Below, piece after piece: positions 1 to 10,389 of a DNA stretch of 64,000 bases. The DNA comes from Mergibacter septicus (GTDB lineage Bacteria > Pseudomonadota > Gammaproteobacteria > Enterobacterales > Pasteurellaceae). Each line of letters begins with the position of its first letter. Position 1 is the first letter of the stretch. A program made the translations under genes and the position numbers. The stretch spans positions 901,001 through 965,000 of the forward strand of contig NZ_CP022013.1 of NCBI RefSeq assembly GCF_003265225.1, read 5' to 3'. Under the pieces are notes generated by a model. That model was given only the letters and a program-made list of their open reading frames with translations. It did no database searches and was not told where the DNA came from.

Positions 1-305
<305 letters not shown>

Positions 306-316
306 CTATCTTTCGT

Positions 317-1228
317 TTAAAGTTTTAATCCTTGTTGTAAGCGTGATTTCACCCACAACGCAGCACCAATTAATCCCGCATCAGCACCATAATAAGCAGG
401 CTCTAATTCGCAATGATAAAATGTTGGTAATTTTTTTAAGTAACTCTCTACCAAAGGTAAATATCCTTCAGCCAATCCAATACTACCACCGAGAATCACT
501 TTTTGAATATCTAAACTAATCACTTGATCTGCAATTAAATTTGCAATTGCTTTTGCCGAACGTTGTACTAATGCTGTTGCTTGTGGATCATTTTTTCTAA
601 AACGTACAAAAACTTGTTCTGGTTTGCAAGGCTCCGCCCACTGCATTGCCTCAAATTCAATTGCTCTGCCTGAAGCGACAGCTTCAACACAACCTTGACG
701 CCCACACCCACAGATAGGTCCATTTGGATCTGCTAATGTATGCCCAATATGCCCTGCTATCCCTCGTGGTTGCGTTACAAGTTGACGATCTAAAATAATA
801 CCGCCACCAACACCAGTTGAAACGGTAATAAATACCATATTTTGTAACTGTTCATTCTGTTTACTGTATTCTGCATAAGCCGCTGCTTGTACATCATTTA
901 ATAAACCTATTGGTTTATCTGTATAACGTGCAAGACTGGTATGTAAAGGAAAATATGCTAAACCACCAAGATTTTTAGGGTTAAGAGCGGTTAAAATACC
1001 TTGATTAATAATCCCCGTTGAAGCAACGGCAATATAATCAAACTCTCCTTGATATTGTGATAATATCTTGGCTAAGGTCTGTTCCATTGCTCGACTAACA
1101 TCTATTTGAGGGGTACTCATCTGATGACGCTGAGTAATTTCTCCATTAACCACCAAAGCCGAAGCTATTTTAGTCCCACCGATATCTAAGGATAAACAAC
1201 GATTAAAGGCATTATTTTGGTCTAACAT
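317..1228 (-). CDS. nanK: N-acetylmannosamine kinase (ROK family)
   Basis: This 303-residue ROK kinase should phosphorylate N-acetylmannosamine to ManNAc-6-phosphate with ATP in the cytoplasm, the step after sialic acid aldolase. The N-terminal phosphate-binding motif DIGGTK is at residues 15-20. The ROK zinc site is visible as GHIGH at 159-163 followed by CGCGRQGC at 173-180. Length is normal for the family. It lies 28 bases downstream of nanE and 20 bases upstream of nanQ. ROK kinases for other sugars (glucose, allose, N-acetylglucosamine) look alike; the adjacent nanE makes the ManNAc assignment strong. Confidence 0.93.
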   Translation of the reverse strand: MLDQNNAFNRCLSLDIGGTKIASALVVNGEITQRHQMSTPQIDVSRAMEQTLAKILSQYQGEFDYIAVASTGIINQGILTALNPKNLGGLAYFPLHTSLARYTDKPIGLLNDVQAAAYAEYSKQNEQLQNMVFITVSTGVGGGIILDRQLVTQPRGIAGHIGHTLADPNGPICGCGRQGCVEAVASGRAIEFEAMQWAEPCKPEQVFVRFRKNDPQATALVQRSAKAIANLIADQVISLDIQKVILGGSIGLAEGYLPLVESYLKKLPTFYHCELEPAYYGADAGLIGAALWVKSRLQQGLKL

Positions 1229-1256
1229 TTGGTATCTTCCTTTGACAATTACTCAG

Positions 1257-1943
1257 CTACTTTTCATTTTTTGCACTCTTCACAGCTTGCACAAACCAAC
1301 TCACAATATGCTCCAAACGAGTCAATGCTGAACCCACTGTGACAGAATAAGCCCCTAATTCAATCGCCTTTTGAGCCAATTCAGGACTATTATAACGACC
1401 TTCAGCCATTACTCGGCAACCTGCCTGAACCAATTCTTGAACTAGCTGATAATCAGGTTCAACAGGGACAACGCCACCGGTATAACCAGACATTGTGGAA
1501 CCAATAATGTCTACACCTAATTGCTGACAATAAAGCCCTTCAGCTAAATTAGAGCAGTCTGCCATTGCAAGGCAGCCTAAATGGTGAATATATTCCACAA
1601 TCTCTTTTCTTGTGGTAGGACGAATACGGTCAGTTCCATCAAAAGCAATAATATCAGCCCCCGCTTTGGCTAACGCTTCCACATCAGCTAAAAATGGAGT
1701 AATCCGAATAGGACTATCTTCTAGATCACGTTTAATAATACCGATGATAGGCACATCAACAACCTTACGGGTTGCAATTAAATTATCAATTCCTTCTATT
1801 CTTAAACCAGCTGCACCACCATTAACCGCTGCTTGAGCCATTGCTGCAACAATTTCAGGCTGATCCATCGGACCATCATCAACTGGTTGGCAAGAAGCAA
1901 TTAAACCATTTTTAATTTGTTCTAACACCTGTTGCTTTGTCAT
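1257..1943 (-). CDS. nanE: N-acetylmannosamine-6-phosphate 2-epimerase
   Basis: NanE converts ManNAc-6-phosphate to GlcNAc-6-phosphate, linking sialic acid breakdown to amino-sugar metabolism. The 228-residue product is a complete (beta/alpha)8 barrel. Lys71 in IIGIIKRD and Glu181 in [10 protein letters not shown] match the known catalytic lysine and glutamate of the family, and the phosphate-binding end [10 protein letters not shown] is present near 210. It is the first gene of the minus-strand set nanE-nanK-nanQ. nanA and a sialic acid transporter are not in the window and may lie beyond position 1. The upstream gap holds a possible CRP site. Confidence 0.95.
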   Translation of the reverse strand: MTKQQVLEQIKNGLIASCQPVDDGPMDQPEIVAAMAQAAVNGGAAGLRIEGIDNLIATRKVVDVPIIGIIKRDLEDSPIRITPFLADVEALAKAGADIIAFDGTDRIRPTTRKEIVEYIHHLGCLAMADCSNLAEGLYCQQLGVDIIGSTMSGYTGGVVPVEPDYQLVQELVQAGCRVMAEGRYNSPELAQKAIELGAYSVTVGSALTRLEHIVSWFVQAVKSAKNEK

Positions 1944-2046
1944 TTTGATACATTAACTCCAATATTTTAAAAAATGTAGAAGATAAACTCCATTGAAACA
2001 ATAATAATCACTATTTTATGAATCAACAAGCAAAATAATAAATATT

Positions 2047-2062
2047 TTAGAGATTGATCACA
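2047..2062. promoter_or_regulatory. possible CRP site upstream of nanE
   Basis: The gap between divergent nanE and yoaA contains TTAGA, six bases, then TCACA. The right half matches the CRP consensus TGTGA-N6-TCACA fully; the left half matches three of five. CRP control of sialic acid genes is known in Haemophilus. The rest of this 279-base gap is AT-rich and I see no clear SiaR-type palindrome in it. Confidence 0.35.
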
Positions 2063-2222
2063 ATTTAACTAAGTACACTTTTTTTAAAAAGATAAACTTT
2101 AAACAGTCTTTCATCTAATTTAATTGAAATAAGCGGATTCTTTTTTTAAAGTCGGCGATATTCTGCTAAACTAGCCACCAATTTTATCCCTAACTTTTAA
2201 CAACCATTTTAATCATCATCAA

Positions 2223-4214
2223 ATGAGTCAAGATTTATCCCATATTTTTAGTTCTAACGGCACGCTAAGCCAAAAAATTAAAGGCTTTCAGCCAAGAGCA
2301 GAACAAACCACTATGGCGATAGCGGTTGAACAAGCAATTAAAACAGACTCTACTTTGATTGTTGAAGCGGGGACAGGAACGGGAAAAACCTTCGCCTATC
2401 TTGTTCCAATCATTTTAACGAAACAAAAAACAATTATTTCTACGGGTTCAAAAAATTTACAAGATCAACTTTATAAACGTGATCTTCCCACAATTTGTCA
2501 TGCACTGAAATTCTCAGGAAAAATAGCCTTACTTAAAGGGCGATCCAATTATTTATGTTTGGAAAAACTTGCCCAAATTAATGCCCAAGGGCTGCGGGGG
2601 GATAAAAATTTACTACCTGAATTAGCTAAAATCCAAAAATGGCGAAACGGAACTCAAACAGGCGATTTAAGCGAATGTCATACTATCGCTGAAAATAGCC
2701 CTATTATTCCACAAGTCATCAGTTCTAACGATAACTGCTTAGGTAGTGATTGTCCTTATATAAAAGATTGTTTTGTAAGTAAAGCGAGAAAACAAGCATT
2801 AGATGCGGATATTGTCGTTGTTAATCACCACCTTTTTTTTGCTGATATGGCTGTTAAAGAAAACGGTTTTGGAGAATTAATTCCAACAGCTGAAACCATT
2901 ATTTTTGATGAAGCGCACCAACTTCCTGATATCGCAACACAATATTTTGGTGAATCTCTCACTTCCTACCAATTATTTGAATTAGTCAAAGATATTCAAC
3001 TCTTACAACGTGTTGAATTGCGTGATATGGAACAGTTAGCCAAAGCAGCTGATTTACTTCAAAAAACTATTCAAGATTTTCGTTTACTATTTGGTGAAAA
3101 CAATAGTAAAGGTAATTTACGGGAATGGTTAATACCAACTGGGTTAAATTACCACTCCCAGTCAGATCATCAATATGATACAAATGCAATGGAAAAAGGC
3201 GTTGTATTACTTAGACAACGATTAGAATTTATTCAAGAAATTGCAAAATCTGCCCTAGGGCGTTCACTGGCTTTAGATGCCATCTTTGAACGTACAAGTA
3301 CAATTAAACTTTTATTAGAACGCTTAACTAATACCACTCAGATAGGCTATTGTTATTGGTATGAAACAAAGGGCAAGCACTTTGCATTACATATTACACC
3401 ACTCTCAATTGCTGAAAAGTTTAGCGAGCAAATAAAAAAACAATCCGCTAGTTGGATTTTTACTTCGGCAACTCTTGAAGTTGATGGCAATTTTGAGCAT
3501 TATCGACGGCGTTTAGGCATAGTACAAGCAAAGGAATTAGTTCTACAAAGTCCTTTTAATTATCCAAAGCAAGCTATGCTCTGCGTACCTCGTTATCTAC
3601 CTGCAACTAATCAAAAACAAACCTTAAACCAGCTCGGTGAAATGCTCTTACCTGTAATTGAAACAAACCAAGGGCGTTGTTTTCTCCTCTGTACTTCCTA
3701 TTCAATGATGAAAGGCTTAGCTGAATTTTTACGTGAAAAAAGCACATTAAATATTTTACTGCAAGGAGAAACCGCTAAAAGTCGCTTACTTGAACAATTT
3801 TTACAACAGCCACAAAGCGTCTTAGTTGCCACTCAAAGTTTTTGGGAAGGCATTGATGTTCGAGGTGATGCACTTTCTCTAGTTATTATAGACAAACTTC
3901 CCTTTGCCTCACCCGATGAACCACTTTTAAAAGCTCGGATTGAAGATTGTCAACTACAAGGTGGTGATCCCTTCCAGCAAATTCAAATTCCCCAAACTGT
4001 TATCACTTTAAAACAAGGCGTTGGGCGTCTTATTCGGGATATTAATGACCGTGGGGTAATTATTATTTGTGATTCTCGTTTAGTAACTCGAGCTTACGGT
4101 GAAACTTTTTTGCGTAGCCTCCCACCTGCTTACCGTACACGAGATCTATCACAAGCAATAAAATTTTTACAAACAATTCAAACAGATCACTTAAAAAATC
4201 AAAAGGAGCAATAA
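2223..4214 (+). CDS. yoaA: DinG/XPD-family ATP-dependent DNA helicase YoaA
   Basis: This 663-residue superfamily 2 helicase belongs to the DinG/YoaA branch, which unwinds DNA 5' to 3'. Walker A AGTGTGKT is at 49-56 and the DEAH box at 229-232. Four cysteines at 112, 172, 177 and 183 are placed like the XPD-type iron-sulfur ligands between motifs I and II. The C-terminal helicase motifs include ATQSFWEGIDVRG and QGVGRLIRD. In E. coli YoaA works with the polymerase III chi subunit in DNA damage tolerance. The TAA stop overlaps the ATG of tsaB by one base (TAATG), so the two genes are translationally coupled. DinG is the alternative, but the tsaB neighbour favours YoaA. Confidence 0.92.
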   Translation: MSQDLSHIFSSNGTLSQKIKGFQPRAEQTTMAIAVEQAIKTDSTLIVEAGTGTGKTFAYLVPIILTKQKTIISTGSKNLQDQLYKRDLPTICHALKFSGKIALLKGRSNYLCLEKLAQINAQGLRGDKNLLPELAKIQKWRNGTQTGDLSECHTIAENSPIIPQVISSNDNCLGSDCPYIKDCFVSKARKQALDADIVVVNHHLFFADMAVKENGFGELIPTAETIIFDEAHQLPDIATQYFGESLTSYQLFELVKDIQLLQRVELRDMEQLAKAADLLQKTIQDFRLLFGENNSKGNLREWLIPTGLNYHSQSDHQYDTNAMEKGVVLLRQRLEFIQEIAKSALGRSLALDAIFERTSTIKLLLERLTNTTQIGYCYWYETKGKHFALHITPLSIAEKFSEQIKKQSASWIFTSATLEVDGNFEHYRRRLGIVQAKELVLQSPFNYPKQAMLCVPRYLPATNQKQTLNQLGEMLLPVIETNQGRCFLLCTSYSMMKGLAEFLREKSTLNILLQGETAKSRLLEQFLQQPQSVLVATQSFWEGIDVRGDALSLVIIDKLPFASPDEPLLKARIEDCQLQGGDPFQQIQIPQTVITLKQGVGRLIRDINDRGVIIICDSRLVTRAYGETFLRSLPPAYRTRDLSQAIKFLQTIQTDHLKNQKEQ

Positions 4215-4963
4215 TGTTATTACCACAAGATCTTACGCTTTTAGCCCTAGATACAGCCACAGAAGCCTGTTCAGTCGCTTTATTACATCAAGGTAAAATT
4301 ACCACTTACGCTGAAATCGCCCAGCGTACTCATACCCAACGGATTTTACCTATGATCGATCAAATCCTTACCGAAGCAGATATAAAAATCAATCAAATTA
4401 ATGGGCTAGCTTTTGGGAGAGGACCGGGAAGTTTTACTGGTGTTCGAGTCAGTGCTGGTATTGCACAAGGATTAGCCTTTGGTTGCCAAAATGGCAATCT
4501 TCCTGTTTATCCAATCTCTAATTTAACCGCAATGGCAGAAGCGGCATATCGTCAAATGGGGGTTAAAAAAGTACTCTGTGCCATAGATGCCCGTATGAAT
4601 GAAATCTATTTTTCGGTACTTGAACGCCAAGAAACAACCACTACTCCTACACCTTACTCTAATTGGCAAACCATTATTAAAGAACAAGTCCTTTCACCAG
4701 AACAAGCGATTGAACAAATCCAAAACACGATTAAACCAGAACAATTGCCAGAATGGGTTACCGTAGGTACAGGTTGGCAAGCCTATCCTATTTTAGCCAC
4801 CATTAATGCACAAAAAAGCGAAATCATCTTACCATCTGCACAAGATATGTTGACTTTAGCTCTGACAGCGATTCAGCAACAACAGCAGATTACTGCATTA
4901 GAAATTGAACCTATTTACTTACGTAACCAAGTTACTTGGCAAAAATTACCCGGTAGAGAATAA
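4214..4963 (+). CDS. tsaB: tRNA t6A biosynthesis protein TsaB
   Basis: TsaB (YeaZ) is the non-catalytic ASKHA-fold partner that dimerises with TsaD. With TsaE it makes N6-threonylcarbamoyladenosine at position 37 of ANN-decoding tRNAs. The 249-residue product has the N-terminal strand motif LALDTATEACSVAL at 10-23 and the family block GRGPGSFTGVR at 69-79. TsaD's metal-binding histidines are absent, as expected for TsaB. It overlaps the yoaA stop by one base and is followed by a strong bidirectional terminator. tsaE lies about 5 kb away on the other strand. Confidence 0.94.
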   Translation: MLLPQDLTLLALDTATEACSVALLHQGKITTYAEIAQRTHTQRILPMIDQILTEADIKINQINGLAFGRGPGSFTGVRVSAGIAQGLAFGCQNGNLPVYPISNLTAMAEAAYRQMGVKKVLCAIDARMNEIYFSVLERQETTTTPTPYSNWQTIIKEQVLSPEQAIEQIQNTIKPEQLPEWVTVGTGWQAYPILATINAQKSEIILPSAQDMLTLALTAIQQQQQITALEIEPIYLRNQVTWQKLPGRE

Positions 4964-5002
4964 AAATAAAAAGTCTGTTATCACTAACAGACTTTTTATT
5001 TT
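4963..5002. terminator. bidirectional terminator between tsaB and hfq
   Basis: A perfect 18-bp inverted repeat (4963-4980 and 4985-5002) has a 4-base TCAC loop. The GC part of the stem is AGTCTGTTA/TAACAGACT, flanked by A-runs and T-runs on both sides. It can therefore end tsaB on the plus strand and hfq on the minus strand. Confidence 0.9.
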
Positions 5003-5015
5003 AACTCTATATGAA

Positions 5016-5291
5016 TTATTCTTTTTCTTCTTCAAGACCTATTTCACCAGATACAGATTTAGAACCTGTATGATTTTGGTGAGGAGAAATTGAACGTGCT
5101 GGTACAACAGTTGAAATAGCATGTTTGTAAACCATTTGACTGACGGTATTTTTTAATAAAATAACGAATTGATCGAACGACTCAATTTGACCTTGTAATT
5201 TAATTCCGTTAACCAAATAAATTGAAACAGGAATACGCTCACGACGGAGTGAATTTAAATAAGGATCTTGTAGAGATTGTCCTTTTGCCAT
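5016..5291 (-). CDS. hfq: RNA chaperone Hfq
   Basis: Hfq is the hexameric Sm-like RNA chaperone that pairs small RNAs with mRNAs. The 91-residue product has the Sm1 motif around [21 protein letters not shown] (residues 28-48) and the Sm2 motif [10 protein letters not shown] (55-64). The N-terminal [20 protein letters not shown] is near-universal. The C-terminal tail is short and acidic, ending GLEEEKE. It lies 158 bases downstream of miaA on the same strand, the usual gammaproteobacterial order. That gap is long enough to hold a promoter of its own, though I could not define one. Confidence 0.98.
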   Translation of the reverse strand: MAKGQSLQDPYLNSLRRERIPVSIYLVNGIKLQGQIESFDQFVILLKNTVSQMVYKHAISTVVPARSISPHQNHTGSKSVSGEIGLEEEKE

Positions 5292-5449
5292 CTTATGTTC
5301 CTTTTTTGATTATAGTGTCAAGGGTTTAATAATATAAAATAACTTCAATTCTTCAAAAAAGTTATGATCAATGCGTTTATTAAAGAAAATAACGTTATTT
5401 TTAAATTACCACTCAGTAATATAACAATAAAGCTTAACAATGTCATTAG

Positions 5450-6424
5450 CTAACAAGAAAGTTTACACATTTTATCCCATTTTTGTTGTATATTATCAAT
5501 CACTTCCTGTTCTGCACGCTCCATTTGCAAGCTATCTAGCCAAATCAGGGGAGATTTCCAGCCTCTTAACCAAGTAATTTGTCGTTTTGCTAATTGCCGA
5601 GTAGCACAAATTCCTCGGTAAATCATTTCTTGATGCGAATATTCACCTTGCAAAAATTCCCACATTTGCCGATATCCGACACAACGCATTGATGGTAAAT
5701 TTAAATGTAAATCACCTCGTTGATACAGTTTTTCAACTTCTTGTTGAAATCCTTGATTAATCATCGTATGAAAACGTTGTTCTATTCGATGGTGTAAAAT
5801 ACTTCGCTCTTGTGGTGCTAAGGCAAATTGCAGTAATTGATAAGGTAATTCCTCACCTTTTTCAGTTGTTAACTCAGTTAAAGATTTGCCAGTTAAATAA
5901 TAAACTTCTAATGCTCGATTAATTCGCTGTGGATCATTTGAATGAATACGTTGTGCCGAAATAGGATCAATTTTTGCTAATTCAGTATGCAACGCTTGCC
6001 AACCAAATTGTGAGGCTCTCTGTTCTATTTCCGCTCTTAAAGTCGGATCGGCTTTAGGTAAAGGAGATAACCCCTCTAATAAAGCTTTATAATATAACAT
6101 TGTTCCACCAACTAAAACAGGGATCTTCCCCTCAGCGGTGAGTTGTGCCATTTCTCGCAAAGCATCAGCACGAAAATCAGCTGCAGAATAACTTTCAGTA
6201 GGATCTTTAATATCAATCAATCGATGGGGTGCTAATGCTAATTCTGTTGCAGTAGGTTTAGCTGTACCTATATCCATTCCACGATAAATTAACGCAGAAT
6301 CAACACTAATAATCTCTAACGGTAAACAAGTGCGTAAACGTTGACGAAGCCGAATCGCCAATGCAGTTTTACCTGAAGCAGTTGGCCCCATTAAAAAAAT
6401 AGCTAAGGGTTTAGTTTTCATCAT
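5450..6424 (-). CDS. miaA: tRNA dimethylallyltransferase MiaA
   Basis: MiaA adds a dimethylallyl group to N6 of A37 in tRNAs that read UNN codons. The 324-residue product carries the P-loop GPTASGKT at 13-20, the [18 protein letters not shown] block near 40-57 and the family sequence [10 protein letters not shown]. The first ATG lies inside the end of mutL, giving a 14-base overlap; a second ATG follows at once, so the true start is 6424 or 6421. mutL-miaA-hfq is the standard E. coli order. Confidence 0.96.
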   Translation of the reverse strand: MMKTKPLAIFLMGPTASGKTALAIRLRQRLRTCLPLEIISVDSALIYRGMDIGTAKPTATELALAPHRLIDIKDPTESYSAADFRADALREMAQLTAEGKIPVLVGGTMLYYKALLEGLSPLPKADPTLRAEIEQRASQFGWQALHTELAKIDPISAQRIHSNDPQRINRALEVYYLTGKSLTELTTEKGEELPYQLLQFALAPQERSILHHRIEQRFHTMINQGFQQEVEKLYQRGDLHLNLPSMRCVGYRQMWEFLQGEYSHQEMIYRGICATRQLAKRQITWLRGWKSPLIWLDSLQMERAEQEVIDNIQQKWDKMCKLSC

Positions 6425-8297
6425 TTAAATATGGCGTAAAATCTAGTGGGATTAATAAAGCATTTAAAGCTTGTCGATCTGTTGTGGGTAATAATTGTTC
6501 TGTTTCAGTTAATAAACGCAGAGCATCAGTATAAACTAATGGTGCTTCAAATTCAGTTAACTGGGATAATCTATCAACAAACGCCTCAAAAGTTGCAAAA
6601 GTATTAAACAAAATTTGGCTAATAAGGTGCTGCAAATTCTGTTGACGTAATAAAAGTGGCACAATATTAATTCTTAAACGTTGATTAATCTGCTCTAAAT
6701 CAAATCCAACTCGACTAAAATGTTGTTGTTGCTGGTGATAATTTTGCCACTGTTGTTCTGTTAAATTTAAATTGAGTGGGATCAATAACCGTTGTTGTTC
6801 TATTTTTTCTGTTGTTAAAGTCAGATAAACTTTCAAATGTTGTAGTGCTTTCACTTTCATTAGATAGCAATGTTCGTCTTGTTGTAACAAAATACCATTA
6901 GGTTGAACTAAACTTAATAAACGTAAATGTGACGTTAATAACGACTTTGTTTGATTAATTTCTGAACTAACTGCTTGAGTTGTTGGAATACCAGTAGTTA
7001 ATAATTGATCATACCCTTTTAAATATTGTGAACTTATTTTCTCTGGTGAAATTTGCTGCTTTACTCCCAAACTTGTTTGTTCTGCCTGCTTAAATGAAAC
7101 ATTTTTCTGCATAGCAAAAACATTATTTCCAGCAGCTTGACGATTTTTTACTGGATTAAAATAAGTATTTGGCTGTTCTGCGACTTGAGCTAAGTTACTC
7201 TCTGAATTGTTTTGATCATACTGCACCACTATTTTTTTTGTATTTACTGGTGCAGCTTGAGAGAAATCCATTTTCTCTTCTGGTTGAAGTGATAAATGTG
7301 TTGCTGTTTGTAATACATTTAACACACCTTGATAAATAAAGTCATGGACTAAGCGTGATTGATGAAAACGCACTTCTTGCTTTGCGGGATGAACATTAAC
7401 ATCAACTTCCGTTGGATTAATATCTATAAAAAGTACAAATGCTGGATAACGATCTAAGGATAAACGATCTGCAAAAGCTTGTCGTACGGCATGGTTAATT
7501 GTCTTATCTTTCATACTCCGACCATTGACATAGCTATAATTAAAATCATTTTGTAGGCGATAAAACTTCTCTGTTGCGATCCAACCATAAAGATGCAGAT
7601 CACCATATTGCCAATCAAGCTGTAATACATTATCGACAAATTCTTGCCCACAAATCGCCGCTAAACGCTTTAATTGCTGATCTTTCGTGGTTGCAATTTT
7701 ATAATTCCTAACCTGTTTAGCATTATGCGTTAGAATAAATTGTGTTTGTGGTTTTGCTAATGCAATACGCCTTACTACTTCATCAATATGAGCAAACTCT
7801 GTTTTATCTGTGCGTAAAAATCTTCGCCGTGCGGGAGTATTAAAAAAAAGGTTTGCGACTTCAACTGTCGTACCTATAGGATGCGAAGCAGGGTTTATAA
7901 TCGTTTCCATCTCACGTCCTTGAGCAAAAACTTGCCACGCTTGAGTTTGCTCTGCTGGACGAGATGTTAAGGTTAAACGAGAAACAGAACTAATACTCGC
8001 TAAAGCTTCACCACGAAAACCTAAACTTAAAATCGTTTCTAGATCTTCTAACGTTACAATTTTACTGGTTGCATGGCGAGCTAATGCAAGAGAGAGATCA
8101 CTTTTGCTGATACCACAGCCATTATCTCTAATCCGAATTAAATTTGCTCCGCCTTGTTCAATATCGATTTGAATTTTATTCGCACCAGCATCTAAACTAT
8201 TTTCAATTAATTCCTTAACAACTGATGCTGGACGTTCAACCACTTCACCTGCTGCAATTTGATTGGCTAACTGTGGTGATAAAATTTGAATTGCCAT
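6411..8297 (-). CDS. mutL: DNA mismatch repair protein MutL
   Basis: MutL couples mismatch recognition by MutS to MutH nicking and UvrD unwinding. The 628-residue product has GHKL ATPase motifs in its first 330 residues: [28 protein letters not shown] and [11 protein letters not shown] Gln/Asn-rich linker covers roughly 330-430, followed by the C-terminal dimerisation domain. I see no DQHAxxExxxxE endonuclease motif, as expected for the MutH-dependent gammaproteobacterial type. It lies between amiB and miaA. Confidence 0.96.
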   Translation of the reverse strand: MAIQILSPQLANQIAAGEVVERPASVVKELIENSLDAGANKIQIDIEQGGANLIRIRDNGCGISKSDLSLALARHATSKIVTLEDLETILSLGFRGEALASISSVSRLTLTSRPAEQTQAWQVFAQGREMETIINPASHPIGTTVEVANLFFNTPARRRFLRTDKTEFAHIDEVVRRIALAKPQTQFILTHNAKQVRNYKIATTKDQQLKRLAAICGQEFVDNVLQLDWQYGDLHLYGWIATEKFYRLQNDFNYSYVNGRSMKDKTINHAVRQAFADRLSLDRYPAFVLFIDINPTEVDVNVHPAKQEVRFHQSRLVHDFIYQGVLNVLQTATHLSLQPEEKMDFSQAAPVNTKKIVVQYDQNNSESNLAQVAEQPNTYFNPVKNRQAAGNNVFAMQKNVSFKQAEQTSLGVKQQISPEKISSQYLKGYDQLLTTGIPTTQAVSSEINQTKSLLTSHLRLLSLVQPNGILLQQDEHCYLMKVKALQHLKVYLTLTTEKIEQQRLLIPLNLNLTEQQWQNYHQQQQHFSRVGFDLEQINQRLRINIVPLLLRQQNLQHLISQILFNTFATFEAFVDRLSQLTEFEAPLVYTDALRLLTETEQLLPTTDRQALNALLIPLDFTPYLNDEN

Positions 8298-8380
8298 TTT
8301 GTTATCCTTTTATCATTCATCAGAGTAAGATTTAAATAAAAATAATTATTTTTAATCTCAAATTGATACAATAAGAATTA

Positions 8381-9754
8381 TTAATCTGCTATTTTTATCT
8401 TTTGTCCAACTTGGATATAACCATTTTTAATATGAGGGTTTAATTTTTGCAACTGCCCTAAACTTAAATGATAACGACGAGCAATTGCACTCATCGTCTC
8501 TCCTTTTTTCACTTGATGATACATACTTGTTGAAGATTGAGTATCAGGAATTAAAAATAGATTAAGATTATGCTTGCGATATTCAACCAAACCTTGATAA
8601 ATAGCCTTAGCAATTTGTCGCCGATACGCTAGAGAACTTAATTTTTTCTCCTCAATTTTATTACTGAGAAATCCTGTTTCAACTAAAATCGATGGAATAT
8701 CAGGTGCTCTTAATACCCCTAAACTTGCGTGCTGTGGTGTTTTATGACTTAGACGTGCTATTTTGCCGAAACTATTTAAAACTGATTTACCTAATTCATA
8801 TCCAACACGTTGCGAATGCCCAAACTGTAAATCAAGTACGGTACGGTCTAAATATTTCTCATTATGATCGGATAATACTGTCCCTGCACCACCAAGTAAT
8901 TCAGATTGTTTTTCTTGATCTTCTAACCAACGAGCCGTTTCAGTATTTGCTCGCCGATTAGATAAAACCCAAACTGACGCTCCTTTTGCCTGACTATTAG
9001 GGGCTGAATCTGCATGAATTGAAATTAAAAAATTTGCTTTATGTTGACGTGCAATACTTGAACGAGCTTGTACAGAAATATATTCATCTCTATCTCTGGT
9101 CATCACTGCCGTAAAATTAGGATCTTTATCTAGCAATGCTTTTAGTTCTTTAGCAATGGATAACGTTACCTCTTTCTCTTTGAGATGTAAAACCCGACCG
9201 ATTGCTCCGGGATCTTTCCCTCCATGCCCCGGATCGATCGTTACCACCAATTTAGTATAGCGAGGTGTAGAAACTTTTTTCGCCTGATTAATAGAAGTGA
9301 TTTGTGTCAGTTTAGAGGATTGATTCGTCTTTCCCAAAGCAAGATCTGGCACGGAGATAATAACAATATTATCTCGAGGATTACCACCATTCTTGTTTCG
9401 ATGCTGAAAACGAACTTGTACATTTTTACGCAAATCCACCACAATACGTAATGTAGTCGTCTTAGGCGGTTTGGATATCCTCACTTTTTCTACACTGCTC
9501 TGCTGATTAGCATTCTGTTTAGGTAAAAGTGGTTTCACCATTTGGCTATTAGCAATATCTATTACTAATCTATCGGGATTTTTCAAATAAAAATAACTAT
9601 ATTTGACGGGTAAACTAAAACTTAAATGAATCTCTGTTGACTTATCTTGTTGTTCTAAATGAATAGAATTAAGTGTCGCAGCAAAAGCTGTTGGCATAAA
9701 ACAACCTAATAATAAAATAAGTAAGTAGAAAAATGATAATAACAACTTTTTCAT
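8381..9754 (-). CDS. amiB: N-acetylmuramoyl-L-alanine amidase AmiB
   Basis: AmiB is a periplasmic zinc amidase that cuts the septal peptidoglycan stem peptide during cell separation. The 457-residue product has a signal peptide (hydrophobic 3-20, Ala-rich cleavage near 25), an N-terminal AMIN domain (about 28-135), an Amidase_3 domain (about 168-385) and one LysM repeat at the C-terminus (about 410-455). Amidase motifs seen are TIDPGHGGKDPGA, SIHADSAPN and VETGFLSN. EnvC or NlpD would normally activate it. It sits between tsaE and mutL, as in E. coli. Confidence 0.94.
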   Translation of the reverse strand: MKKLLLSFFYLLILLLGCFMPTAFAATLNSIHLEQQDKSTEIHLSFSLPVKYSYFYLKNPDRLVIDIANSQMVKPLLPKQNANQQSSVEKVRISKPPKTTTLRIVVDLRKNVQVRFQHRNKNGGNPRDNIVIISVPDLALGKTNQSSKLTQITSINQAKKVSTPRYTKLVVTIDPGHGGKDPGAIGRVLHLKEKEVTLSIAKELKALLDKDPNFTAVMTRDRDEYISVQARSSIARQHKANFLISIHADSAPNSQAKGASVWVLSNRRANTETARWLEDQEKQSELLGGAGTVLSDHNEKYLDRTVLDLQFGHSQRVGYELGKSVLNSFGKIARLSHKTPQHASLGVLRAPDIPSILVETGFLSNKIEEKKLSSLAYRRQIAKAIYQGLVEYRKHNLNLFLIPDTQSSTSMYHQVKKGETMSAIARRYHLSLGQLQKLNPHIKNGYIQVGQKIKIAD

Positions 9755-9810
9755 TTCAGTCTCAATAACCTATAAAATTCAACACAATTTATCTTTAAAT
9801 TTTTGAGTGG

Positions 9811-10296
9811 CTATTTTGCGTGATCTACATCTAATTGGCAAATAATTTGCTGACCTAGTTCTGAATGAGCAAATAAGGATAGCTTACGCCCTGTGCCATC
9901 ATAAGCTATATCTATCACTAAATCTGCTGTTGGAATTGCTCCCAACCCTTTTTCAGCCCACTCTAATAGACCTAATGTATTAGGTCGAAAGTAGTCTCGA
10001 ATCCCCATAAACTCTAATTCTTCTGGATCACTTAAACGATATAAATCAAAGTGATAAACGATTTTATCAGCCAATGAATATTCTTCTACTAAAGTATAAG
10101 TCGGACTTTTAACCTTACCCTGATGCCCCATCGATTGGATAATTCCTCGACTCAGTGTTGTTTTTCCAGCACCGAGATCCCCGTTCAAATAGATAACAAT
10201 ATTTTCTGAAAATTGTGAAAGGATTTGACTCAAACGCCTCCCAAATTCGAGCATAAAAAATTCATCTTTAACAGACATTGAAAAAGTTTTAAACAT
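9811..10296 (-). CDS. tsaE: tRNA t6A biosynthesis ATPase TsaE
   Basis: TsaE is the small ATPase that resets the TsaBD complex in t6A synthesis. The 161-residue product has Walker A GDLGAGKTT (about 39-47) and the family blocks KSPTYTLVEEY and FDLYRLSDPEELEFMGIRDY. An AGAG sequence lies seven bases before the ATG at 10296. It is followed by amiB, mutL and miaA on the same strand. The partner tsaB is nearby on the other strand. Confidence 0.95.
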   Translation of the reverse strand: MFKTFSMSVKDEFFMLEFGRRLSQILSQFSENIVIYLNGDLGAGKTTLSRGIIQSMGHQGKVKSPTYTLVEEYSLADKIVYHFDLYRLSDPEELEFMGIRDYFRPNTLGLLEWAEKGLGAIPTADLVIDIAYDGTGRKLSLFAHSELGQQIICQLDVDHAK

Positions 10297-10322
10297 AATA
10301 TTTCTCTTTTAAAAATTAAACA

Positions 10323-10361
10323 TAAAAAAACAGCTGCTTACTAATGCGAAAAACGGCTGTT
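10323..10361 (-). terminator. terminator after pykA
   Basis: On the minus strand AACAGC (10361-10356) pairs with GCTGTT (10334-10329) around a long loop, followed by a run of seven T. It lies between the pykA stop and the tsaE start, so it probably ends pykA. The stem is only six pairs, so this is moderate evidence. Confidence 0.5.
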
Positions 10362-10389
10362 GGAACAAAATATCTATATTAAGAAAAAA